From Kocuria flava (GTDB lineage Bacteria > Actinomycetota > Actinomycetes > Actinomycetales > Micrococcaceae), in NCBI RefSeq assembly GCF_001482365.1, contig NZ_CP013254.1:558001-622000 (forward strand): a DNA stretch of 64,000 bases, given 5' to 3'. Both the position numbers and the translations under genes were made by a program. This document shows positions 17,401 through 25,045 of the stretch, piece by piece (position 1 is the stretch's first letter; every line of letters starts with the position of its first letter). Below the pieces are notes generated by a model. The model was not told the DNA's origin. It ran no database searches and saw only the letters and a list, made by a program, of their open reading frames with translations.

Positions 17401-18240
17401 ATGACGCAGTCCACGACGCAGTCCCCCACCCTGGCCCTGCACGACGGCACCGCCATCCCCCAGCTCGGCTACGGCGTGTGGCAGGTCGAGGCCGACATCG
17501 CGGAGGACGTGGTGTCCCAGGCCCTCGAGGCCGGCTACCGCCACATCGACACGGCGAAGATCTACGGCAACGAGGAGGGCGTGGGCCGCGCGATCGCCAG
17601 CAGCGGCATCCCGCGCGACGAGATCTTCGTGACCACCAAGCTGTGGAACGACGACCACGGCCGCGACGCCGCGCTGCGCGCGATCGACGGCTCGCTCGAG
17701 CGCCTCGGCCTCGACCACGTCGACCTCTACCTCATCCACTGGCCCACCCCGGCCCGCGGCACGTACGTGGAGACCTGGGAGGCCTTCCAGGAGATCCGCG
17801 ACAGCGGCCGGGCCCGCTCCGTCGGCGTCTCCAACTTCCCGCAGCAGCAGCTGCAGGAGATCATCGACGCCACCGGGTCGGTGCCCGTGGTCAACCAGAT
17901 CGAGCTGCACCCCTACTTCAACCAGGAGCCGCTGCGGAAGTTCCACGCCTCCCGCGGGATCCGCACCGAGGCCTGGTCCCCGCTGGGCCAGGGCGGGGAG
18001 CTGCTGCAGGACCCGGTGATCGGCGGCATCGCCCGACGCCTGGGCGCGACCCCCGGTCAGGTCGTCATCGCCTGGCACCTGGCGATCGGCAACGTGGTCT
18101 TCCCCAAGACCGTGACCCCGGAGCGGATCCGCGAGAACTTCGCGGCGCTCGACGTCCGTCTCAGCCCCGAGGACGTCGAGGCGATCAGCGGCCTGGACAA
18201 CGGCGGGCGGATCGGGTCGGACCCGATGGACTTCAACTGA
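17401..18240 (+). CDS. Aldo/keto reductase
   Basis: A 279-residue NADPH-dependent (beta/alpha)8 oxidoreductase of the 2,5-diketo-D-gluconate-reductase-like group. The catalytic tetrad is complete: D50 and Y55 in HIDTAKIYGNE, K80 in VTTKLW, H113 in LIHWP. The Gly-rich segment around residues 140-147 (VGVSNF) and PKTVTPERIREN near 237-248 bind the phosphate of NADPH. It reduces carbonyl compounds; the physiological substrate is not apparent. A GGAAAGG-type site precedes ATG 17401. The gene is followed by a large palindromic repeat that may act as its terminator. Confidence 0.92.
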   Translation: MTQSTTQSPTLALHDGTAIPQLGYGVWQVEADIAEDVVSQALEAGYRHIDTAKIYGNEEGVGRAIASSGIPRDEIFVTTKLWNDDHGRDAALRAIDGSLERLGLDHVDLYLIHWPTPARGTYVETWEAFQEIRDSGRARSVGVSNFPQQQLQEIIDATGSVPVVNQIELHPYFNQEPLRKFHASRGIRTEAWSPLGQGGELLQDPVIGGIARRLGATPGQVVIAWHLAIGNVVFPKTVTPERIRENFAALDVRLSPEDVEAISGLDNGGRIGSDPMDFN

Positions 18241-18282
18241 CCCCACCCCCCCGCCCCTCCTCGCCCCTCCCCCGCGAGCACC

Positions 18283-18368
18283 CCCGCGAGGTCCCACGCC
18301 CGATCTGAGATCCCATGCCGCACGCCGCTGCGGCATGGGATCTCGCGCTCCCCGTGGGACCTCGCGGG
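18283..18368. repeat. Long nested palindromic repeat, copy A
   Basis: Two nested inverted repeats: an outer pair CCCGCGAGGTCCCAC (18283-18297) / complement (18354-18368), and an inner 16-bp stem GAGATCCCATGCCGCA (18307-18322) / complement (18329-18344). A homologous element (copy B) lies after the next gene. Just beyond, 18367-18405 has a short tandem repeat of GAGAGGGGCCGAG. It could terminate the aldo/keto reductase transcript, but the shared sequence marks it as a dispersed REP-like element. Confidence 0.7.
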
Positions 18369-18454
18369 AGAGGGGCCGAGGAGAGAGGGGCCGAGGAGAG
18401 GGGGCGGCGGGCCCGACTGGTGCGGATGGCGCCCACGGGTGTTCCATGGTCCCC

Positions 18455-19987
18455 ATGACTCAGCACACCCCCCGCGGGACGGACGGCGCCACCAGCGCCG
18501 GCGCACCGCTTCCCGGCACCGTCCCCACCCGCGACGGCGACCCCGGCTCCCCCGCCCCCACCGGCCCCACGTTCTTCGGCCAGCCCCGCATGCTGGCGAA
18601 CCTGTTCAGCGTGGAGACGTGGGAGCGGTTCTCCTTCTACGGCATGCAGGGCATCGTCCTGCTCTACATGTACTTCACCGCCGCCGAGGGCGGCCTGGGC
18701 ATCGACCAGGCGACCGCCGCCGGCATCGTCGGCGCCTACGGCGGCGCCGTCTACCTCTTCGCGATCGTCGGCGGATGGGTGGCCGACCGCGTCCTGGGCT
18801 CCGAGCGGACCATGTTCCTCAGCGGCGTCCTCATCATGGCCGGCCACGTCTCGCTCGCCCTGCTGCCCGGCGTCGCCGGTCTGGCCGTCGGTCTGATCCT
18901 CATCGCGGTCGGCTCCGGCGGGCTCAAGACCACGATCACCAACCTCGTCGGCTCCCTCTACGACCGCCGGGACCCGCGCCGCGACGCGGGCTTCTCGATC
19001 TTCTACATGGGCGTCAACATCGGTGGTCTCCTCGGCCCGCTGCTCACCGGCTGGGCGCAGCAGACCTGGGGCTTCCACCTCGGCTTCGGACTGGCCGCGA
19101 TCGGCATGGCCCTGGGCCTGACCCAGTACGCGCTCAACCGCAGGAACCTCCCCGACGAGGTCCACCACGTGCCCAACCCCCTGCCGCGCTCGGAGTACGG
19201 GAAGTGGATCGGGATCGCCGCGGCGGGCCTCGGCGTCGTCGTCGTGGCCGTGCTCACGGGCGTGCTCAACGCGGGCAACCTCGCCGACGTGGTGGTCGTG
19301 GTGATCCTCGTGGCCGCCGTGGCCCTGTTCGCGATCCTGCTCACCAGCAGCAAGGTCGACGACGACGAGCGCTCCCGCGTGCGGTCGTTCATCCCGATGT
19401 TCATCGGCTCGGCGGCGTTCTTCGCCCTGTTCCAGCAGCAGTTCACCGTGGTCACGATCTACTCCGACACCCGTCTGGACCGCACGCTCGGCGACTGGAC
19501 CATGCCCATCTCCTGGGTGCAGTCCTTCAACCCCTTCTTCATCATCCTGCTCGCCCCCGTGTTCGCGGCCCTGTGGACCCGTCTCGGCGCCCGCCAGCCG
19601 GCCACGCCCACCAAGTTCGGCCTCGGGATCGTGCTCATGGGCTCGGCCTTCCTGGTCTTCCTGCCGATGGTGGGGGTCTCCGCCGTGCCGGTGCTGTGGA
19701 TCGCCCTGATCCTGCTCGTGGCGACCCTGGGCGAGCTGATGGTCTCCCCCGTGGGGCTGTCCCTGTCCACGAAACTGGCCCCCCGCTCCTACCCGGTGCT
19801 CATGGTCGCGCTGAACTACCTGTCCGTGGCGCTGGGGACGGCGCTGTCCGGATCGCTGGCCGGCTTCTACTCCGAGCAGGCCGAGAGCGCCTACTTCGGC
19901 ACCCTCGGAGCGGTCACCATCGGCATCGGCGTGCTGCTGCTGGTGGTGGCCCGGCCCGTCACGCGCGCGATGCGCGGGGTGCGCTGA
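18455..19987 (+). CDS. POT/PTR2 family proton-coupled peptide transporter
   Basis: A 510-residue, 12-14-helix symporter. The proton-coupling motif ExxERFxxY is present (E54, E57, R58, Y62 in ETWERFSFY), and the PTR2 signature is visible in FSIFYMGVNIGGLLGP (around 185). It imports di- and tripeptides with protons. A 45-residue Pro/Thr-rich cytoplasmic N-terminus precedes helix 1. ATG 18455 was taken; ATG 18446 three codons upstream is in frame. The gene is bracketed by two copies of a palindromic repeat, otherwise solitary. Confidence 0.93.
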   Translation: MTQHTPRGTDGATSAGAPLPGTVPTRDGDPGSPAPTGPTFFGQPRMLANLFSVETWERFSFYGMQGIVLLYMYFTAAEGGLGIDQATAAGIVGAYGGAVYLFAIVGGWVADRVLGSERTMFLSGVLIMAGHVSLALLPGVAGLAVGLILIAVGSGGLKTTITNLVGSLYDRRDPRRDAGFSIFYMGVNIGGLLGPLLTGWAQQTWGFHLGFGLAAIGMALGLTQYALNRRNLPDEVHHVPNPLPRSEYGKWIGIAAAGLGVVVVAVLTGVLNAGNLADVVVVVILVAAVALFAILLTSSKVDDDERSRVRSFIPMFIGSAAFFALFQQQFTVVTIYSDTRLDRTLGDWTMPISWVQSFNPFFIILLAPVFAALWTRLGARQPATPTKFGLGIVLMGSAFLVFLPMVGVSAVPVLWIALILLVATLGELMVSPVGLSLSTKLAPRSYPVLMVALNYLSVALGTALSGSLAGFYSEQAESAYFGTLGAVTIGIGVLLLVVARPVTRAMRGVR

Positions 19988-20002
19988 CCGCCTCCCCCTT
20001 TC

Positions 20003-20089
20003 ACGCGAGTTCCCACGCCCGTCGCGAGATCCCATGCCGCACCCCCGTGCGGCATGGGATCTCGCCGTGGTGATGGGATCTCGCGGGAG
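20003..20089. repeat. Long palindromic repeat, copy B
   Basis: A 19-bp perfect stem GCGAGATCCCATGCCGCAC (20024-20042) / complement (20047-20065) closes a CCCC loop. It is flanked by CGCGAGTTCCCAC (20004-20016) and GATGGGATCTCGCG (20072-20085), which partly pair. The arms and flanks match copy A (18283-18368). It lies between convergent genes and can act as a two-way terminator. Confidence 0.7.
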
Positions 20090-20126
20090 GTGGTGGCGGC
20101 CGGCAGGGCCTCGAGGCCGTGCCCGG

Positions 20127-21662
20127 TCAGGCGGGGGGCTCCTGCGACGCGGCCGCGCCGCGGGCGGCGGGGCGGGGGATCAGCTCGAGCGTCCGGGACA
20201 GCGGGGTGCGCAGGGTCGTCACCGCGTCCAGCAGGTAGTTCTGCCGCACCCGCCACGGGTGGCGGTCGCCCTGGCGGGGGAACGCGCCGATCGAGCGCCG
20301 GACGTAGCCGGAGCTGAGGTCCAGCAGCGGGTGCCCGGCCATGCCGGGAGCGGCCCGGGGCACCGCGGCGGCGGCGCCGTGGCGCGCCACGTGCCGGAGC
20401 ACCCTGCAGACGAGCCGGTGCGTCAGGTCCGCCCGCAGCGTCCACGAGGCGTTGGTGTAGCCGATGCACAGGGCGAAGTTGGGCACGCCGGTGAGCATGG
20501 CGCCGTTCCACACGAACTGCTCCGGCAGCTCCACCGGGACGCCGTCCACGCTGGGCCCGATCCCGCCGAGGGGCAGCAGCCTCAGCCCCGTGGCGGTGAC
20601 CACCACGTCGGCCTCCAGGACGCGGCCGCTGCGCAGCCGGATCCCCTCGGCCACGACCTCCTCGATCGTGTCCGTCACCACCTCGGCCCGGCCCTGCCGC
20701 AGGGCCGTGAACAGGTCCGCGTCCGGGGCGGCGCACAGCCGCTGGTCCCACGGGTCGTAGGAGGGCGTGAAGTGCTCGGCCACGAGCTCCTCCGAACCGA
20801 GGGTCCGCGCGGCCCGGGACGTGAAGAACGCCCGGGCCGGGCCCGGCAGGCGCCGGCAGAACTGGTGGACGGCCGTGCCGAACAGGATGTTCTTCCCGCG
20901 GATCAGCCGGTGGGCGGCCCCCTCGGGCAGGACCCGGCGCAGGGCGTCGGCGCGCCGGTCGCGCCCGGGCACGGCGCTGATCCAGGTGGGGGAGCGCTGC
21001 AGCATCGTCACGCTCGCCGCGTCCCGGGCCATGGCCGGCACCAGGGTCACCGCCGTGGCCCCGCTGCCGATCACCACCACCCGCTGCCCGCTCCAGTCCA
21101 GGTCCTCGGGCCAGAACTGCGGGTGCACCACCCTGCCCCCGAACTCCGCGATCCCGGGCAGGGCCGGGTCGTGCCCCCGGTCGTAGTCGTAGTACCCGGC
21201 GCAGGAGTACAGGAACGAGCACGTCATGCTCCGCCGCCGGGTCCCGCCCGCGCCGTCGCGCTCCTCGAGGCCCAGCGTCCACCGGGCCTCCGCGGAGGAC
21301 CAGTCGGCCGAGACGACCTTCGTGCGGAAGCGGACGTGCCGGTCGACGCCGAACTCCGCGGCCGTCTCGCGGATGTAGGCCAGGATCGACGGGCCGTCCG
21401 CGATCGACTGCGGGTCCCGCCAGGGCTTGAACGAGTAGCCGAGGGTGAACATGTCGGAGTCGGAGCGCACGCCCGGGTAGCGGAACAGGTCCCAGGTCCC
21501 GCCCATCCCGTCGCGGGCCTCCAGGACGGCGCAGGACAGGCCGGGGCACTCGGTCTGCAGGCGGCAGGCCGCGCCGATGCCGGACAGGCCCGCGCCGACG
21601 ACCACGACGTCGCGGTGCTCCGTCCCGGCGGGGCGCCCGGGGGTGGGGGAAGGTGCTGGCAT
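20127..21662 (-). CDS. EthA-like Baeyer-Villiger flavin monooxygenase
   Basis: A 511-residue FAD/NADPH monooxygenase. FAD motif GAGLSG (23-28), NADPH motif GSGATA (199-204), and the Baeyer-Villiger fingerprint FxGxxxHxxxWP as FGGRVVHPQFWP (174-185) are all present. The stretch WPEDLDWSGQRVVVIGSGAT closely resembles mycobacterial EthA, which oxidises ketones and sulfur compounds. So it probably inserts oxygen into ketones or S-oxidises thio compounds. ATG 21662 is taken over an upstream GTG at 21707 because the extension is not conserved-looking. No regulator is adjacent. Confidence 0.9.
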   Translation of the reverse strand: MPAPSPTPGRPAGTEHRDVVVVGAGLSGIGAACRLQTECPGLSCAVLEARDGMGGTWDLFRYPGVRSDSDMFTLGYSFKPWRDPQSIADGPSILAYIRETAAEFGVDRHVRFRTKVVSADWSSAEARWTLGLEERDGAGGTRRRSMTCSFLYSCAGYYDYDRGHDPALPGIAEFGGRVVHPQFWPEDLDWSGQRVVVIGSGATAVTLVPAMARDAASVTMLQRSPTWISAVPGRDRRADALRRVLPEGAAHRLIRGKNILFGTAVHQFCRRLPGPARAFFTSRAARTLGSEELVAEHFTPSYDPWDQRLCAAPDADLFTALRQGRAEVVTDTIEEVVAEGIRLRSGRVLEADVVVTATGLRLLPLGGIGPSVDGVPVELPEQFVWNGAMLTGVPNFALCIGYTNASWTLRADLTHRLVCRVLRHVARHGAAAAVPRAAPGMAGHPLLDLSSGYVRRSIGAFPRQGDRHPWRVRQNYLLDAVTTLRTPLSRTLELIPRPAARGAAASQEPPA

Positions 21663-21842
21663 GGCTCCAGCATCCCCCACGACGCCGGCGGGGACCCGCC
21701 GCGGCACGTCGCCCGCCGGACCCCGGGGGACACGGTCGGGGTGCGCGCCGCGACCGCGGCCGGGACGCCGCGCACGCTCCGGCGTCGGCCGGACCGCGGG
21801 GAGACCGCGTCCGTCGTGCTCCTCGACGACGCCCGGCGCGGT

Positions 21843-22904
21843 CTAGCGGGCGGAGCGCCCGGCGACGAGCTCCCGCACGACCTCGGCCGCCGGCGCCTCC
21901 CGTGCGGCGGCGGACCCGGTCCCGGCCCACAGGGCGATCGCCTCCGGGTCCCCGGCCCGGGCCGCAGCCGCCCGGAGCGGTTTTGTGAGCTGGTTGACCT
22001 GCGGATATGCCGCTGGCGCCATATGCGTGTAGCGTTCCAGGAAGCCGTTGCGCAGCCCCCGGGCGCACCGCCCGGAGAAGGCCCGGGTCACCGCGGTGCC
22101 GGAGTAGCGGCCCGAGGCGAGCGCCTCCCGGTACGGCGCCGAGGTGCCGGCCTCGGGGGTGCGCAGCAGCAGGGTGCCGACCTGCACCGCGGCGGCCCCG
22201 GCGTCCAGCAGGGCGGCGGCGTCCCGCGCCGAGGCGATCCCGCCGGCCGCCACCAGCGGCACGTCCACAGCCGCGCGCACGGCGCCCAGCAGCGCCGGCA
22301 GCGGCTCCTCCCCCGGCACGGCGTCGACGCGGTGGGTGCCCCGGTGACCACCGGCCTCGGGGCCCTGCACCACCAGCAGGTCCGCCCCGGCCCGTGCCGA
22401 GTCCACGGCCTCGGGGACGGAGGCGACGGTGACCGCGGTGGTGCAGCCGGCGGCGGCGAGCCGGGAGAGGACCTCCTGCGGCGGCAGCCCGAAGGTGAAG
22501 GAGACCACCGGCACGCGCAGCCGCTCGACGAGCTCGAGCTTCTCCGCCCAGGCGTCGTCGTCGGCCGGGTCGACGGCGGGCAGCTCGGCGCCCAGGCGCT
22601 CGGCCTCGGGTGCGAGGGCCCGGCGGTAGTCCTCCACCGCGCGGCGGAGGTCCGCACCGGGGTGCCCGGCCGCGGGGTCGGGGACGAAGAGGTTGACCCC
22701 GAACGGGCCGTCGGTGCGCCCGCGCACCTCCTCGACGTCGGCGGCCAGCCTGTCCACGGGCCGGTAGCCCGCCGCGAGGAAGCCGAGGCCGCCGGCGCCG
22801 GTGACCGCCGCGGCGAGGGCGGGCGTGGAGGGCCCGCCCGCCATGGGGGCGCCCACGACGGGCAGGCGCAGGTCGGACAGGCGGAAGCGGGCACCGGTGC
22901 TCAT
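21843..22904 (-). CDS. Nitronate monooxygenase (2-nitropropane dioxygenase-like)
   Basis: A 353-residue FMN-dependent TIM-barrel enzyme. The start PVVGAPMAGGPSTPALAAAV, the phosphate-binding GGIASARDAAALL (around 226-238) and QGPEAGGHRG with His187 are typical of class II NMOs, which oxidise toxic nitronates such as propionate 3-nitronate. It uses a TAG stop. ATG 22904 begins the conserved region. It is on the same strand as the EthA-like gene, separated by 180 bases, so co-transcription is uncertain. Confidence 0.9.
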   Translation of the reverse strand: MSTGARFRLSDLRLPVVGAPMAGGPSTPALAAAVTGAGGLGFLAAGYRPVDRLAADVEEVRGRTDGPFGVNLFVPDPAAGHPGADLRRAVEDYRRALAPEAERLGAELPAVDPADDDAWAEKLELVERLRVPVVSFTFGLPPQEVLSRLAAAGCTTAVTVASVPEAVDSARAGADLLVVQGPEAGGHRGTHRVDAVPGEEPLPALLGAVRAAVDVPLVAAGGIASARDAAALLDAGAAAVQVGTLLLRTPEAGTSAPYREALASGRYSGTAVTRAFSGRCARGLRNGFLERYTHMAPAAYPQVNQLTKPLRAAAARAGDPEAIALWAGTGSAAAREAPAAEVVRELVAGRSAR

Positions 22905-23033
22905 GCCCCCAGGCTAGGGAGGCCCGGGCGGGACGTCACCCTGCGCGGCACCCGGTCCTGGCATAGGCTGTGCGAACGGTCACTGTCCGCCGGGCCGCGC
23001 CCGGCACGAAAACGATGCGAGGCGAGGCGAGCG

Positions 23034-24497
23034 ATGACACAGTCCGCCGATTCCCAGGCACGGTCCCGTCCGCAGCCCGAGCTCAAGCGGGTGATGGGGC
23101 CCGGTCTGCTCCTGCTGTTCATCGTGGGCGACATCCTCGGCACGGGCGTCTACGCCCTCACCGGCAACATCGCCGGCGAGATCGGCGGCGCGGCATGGGC
23201 CCCGATCCTCGTGGCGTTCGTGGTCGCGACGATCACCGCGTTCTCCTACCTCGAGCTCGTCACCAAGTACCCGGGGGCCTCCGGCGCCGCGCTGTACACG
23301 CACAAGGCCTTCGGGATCCACTTCGTCACCTTCCTGGTGACCTTCGCCGTGCTCAGCTCCGGGCTGACCTCCGCCTCGACGGCGGCCTCGGCGGTGGCCT
23401 CCAACTTCGCCCGCGGCTTCGGCCTCGAGCCGGACACCACGACCGTCACCGTGATCGCCGTGGTCTTCATCGGGATCCTCGCCGCCATCAACATCCGCGG
23501 CGTGACGGAGGGCCTGGCCTTCAACGTGGTGCTGACGAGCATCGAGCTGACCGGTCTGCTCATCGTGATCCTCGTCGGCTTCTGGGCGGCCTTCCAGGGC
23601 CAGGCGGACTTCAGCCAGACGATGGTCTTCGAGACCTCGGAGGACAAAGGGATCTTCCTCGCCCTGACCGCCGTGACCTCCCTGGCGTTCTTCTCCTTCG
23701 TGGGCTTCGAGGACTCGGTGAACATGGTCGAGGAGACGAAGAACCCCAGCCGCGACTTCCCGCGGGTGATGCTCTTCGGCCTCGGGCTGACCGGCGTGAT
23801 CTACATCCTCGTGTCGATCTTCACCGTGGCGGTCGTGCCGATCGGGGTGCTCGGGGAGTCGACGACCCCGCTGCTGGACATGGTCCGGATCGGCGCGCCG
23901 AACATCCCGATCGACACCATCTACCCCTTCCTCACGATCTTCGCGGTCGCCAACACCGCGCTGATCAACATGCTCATGGCCTCCCGCCTGCTCTACGGCA
24001 TGGCGCGCCAGGGCGTGCTGCCCGACTTCCTCGGGCACGTGCTGCACGGCCGGCGCACCCCGTGGTCGTCCATCGTCTTCACGACCCTGCTCGCGATGGG
24101 CCTGATCGTCGTCATCAACAACCTCCTGGAGAGCGGGACCGCGAGCGCCCTCGGCGGCACCACGGCGCTGCTGCTGCTCGGGGTGTTCACCGTGGTCAAC
24201 ATCGCGGCGATCATCCTGCGCAAGGACACCGCACCGACGCACGACTACTTCCACGCCCCCAAGGTGCTCCCCTGGCTGGGCGCGATCACGTGCGCCTACC
24301 TCATCGGCCCGTGGGCCCAGGACCCGATCGAGTACCAGATCGCCGTGGTCCTGATCGGGATCGGCCTGGTCCTGTGGATCATCAACTTCCTCTACGACCG
24401 CCTGTTCCTCGGCCGCAAGGTGCGCTTCGAGCACCCCGAGGACCTCGCCCGCATGGAGGACGAGCCCGCGGACCGGGACCCCCACCGCGGGGCCTGA
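23034..24497 (+). CDS. APC superfamily amino-acid permease
   Basis: A 487-residue, 12-helix permease. Helix 1 carries the APC pattern GPGLLLLFIVGDILGTGVYAL (around 22-42), including the GTGVYAL unwound segment, and the SFVGFEDSVNMVEE segment (near 225) is typical of helix 6/7 in this family. It imports an amino acid or polyamine; the substrate is unresolved. ATG 23034 follows a GAGGCGAG site. A UspA-family gene begins 48 bases after its stop, a pairing seen in many actinobacteria and suggesting an operon. Confidence 0.9.
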   Translation: MTQSADSQARSRPQPELKRVMGPGLLLLFIVGDILGTGVYALTGNIAGEIGGAAWAPILVAFVVATITAFSYLELVTKYPGASGAALYTHKAFGIHFVTFLVTFAVLSSGLTSASTAASAVASNFARGFGLEPDTTTVTVIAVVFIGILAAINIRGVTEGLAFNVVLTSIELTGLLIVILVGFWAAFQGQADFSQTMVFETSEDKGIFLALTAVTSLAFFSFVGFEDSVNMVEETKNPSRDFPRVMLFGLGLTGVIYILVSIFTVAVVPIGVLGESTTPLLDMVRIGAPNIPIDTIYPFLTIFAVANTALINMLMASRLLYGMARQGVLPDFLGHVLHGRRTPWSSIVFTTLLAMGLIVVINNLLESGTASALGGTTALLLLGVFTVVNIAAIILRKDTAPTHDYFHAPKVLPWLGAITCAYLIGPWAQDPIEYQIAVVLIGIGLVLWIINFLYDRLFLGRKVRFEHPEDLARMEDEPADRDPHRGA

Positions 24498-24545
24498 CGC
24501 CGCACCCGACCCCGTCCACGCCGCGCCCGCACCCGAGGAGAGACC

Positions 24546-24935
24546 GTGACCATCGTCGTCGGATACATGCCCACCGCCCCCGGACACGCGGCCCTCGACG
24601 CCGCCATCCACGAGGCCGAGCGCCGCGGGACCGACCTCGTGGTCGTGCAGCCGCGGCCCAGGCGCCACCAGCCGCCGGAGGTCGTGGCGGACATCGACGT
24701 GGAGCAGGAGAAGCTGGCCCGCTCGGGGGTGCGCTACGAGCTGCGCCAGCCCGACCACGACAGCGACCCGGCGGACGTCATCCTCGACACCGCGCGGGAG
24801 CACGACGCGGAGCTGATCGTCCTGGGCCTGCGCCGCCGCTCACCGGTCGGCAAGATCATCATGGCGAGCACCGCCCAGCGCGTGCTGCTGGAGAGCCCCT
24901 GCCCCGTGCTGTGCGTCAAGGCCGTCTACGACTGA
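24546..24935 (+). CDS. Universal stress protein (UspA family)
   Basis: A 129-residue single UspA domain. It starts with a beta strand TIVVGYMPT and has the C-terminal region ELIVLGLRRRSPVGKIIMASTAQRV. There the usual ATP-binding pattern G-2x-G-9x-G-S/T is altered: the second and third Gly positions are changed, so ATP binding may be weak or lost. GTG 24546 has GAGGAG 5-11 bases upstream. It follows the amino-acid permease and is likely its regulatory partner or a co-expressed stress protein. Confidence 0.88.
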   Translation: MTIVVGYMPTAPGHAALDAAIHEAERRGTDLVVVQPRPRRHQPPEVVADIDVEQEKLARSGVRYELRQPDHDSDPADVILDTAREHDAELIVLGLRRRSPVGKIIMASTAQRVLLESPCPVLCVKAVYD

Positions 24936-24960
24936 TCCCCGGCACGCCCGAGGATTTTAT

Positions 24961-24973
24961 TTCGGTTTCCGAA
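24961..24973. promoter_or_regulatory. AT-rich palindrome upstream of the MMPL gene
   Basis: TTCGG-TTT-CCGAA sits in a locally AT-rich stretch (24953-24983) that also contains TTTATT and TAGGAT promoter-like words about 65-100 bases before the MMPL start. Possible operator/promoter; weak evidence. Confidence 0.35.
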
Positions 24974-25045
24974 GCATTAGGATCGGGGCAGGTCCGTCCC
25001 AGGTCCCCGTGGCTTCCGCCGCGCCGCGCTCCGAAAGGCCGAACG

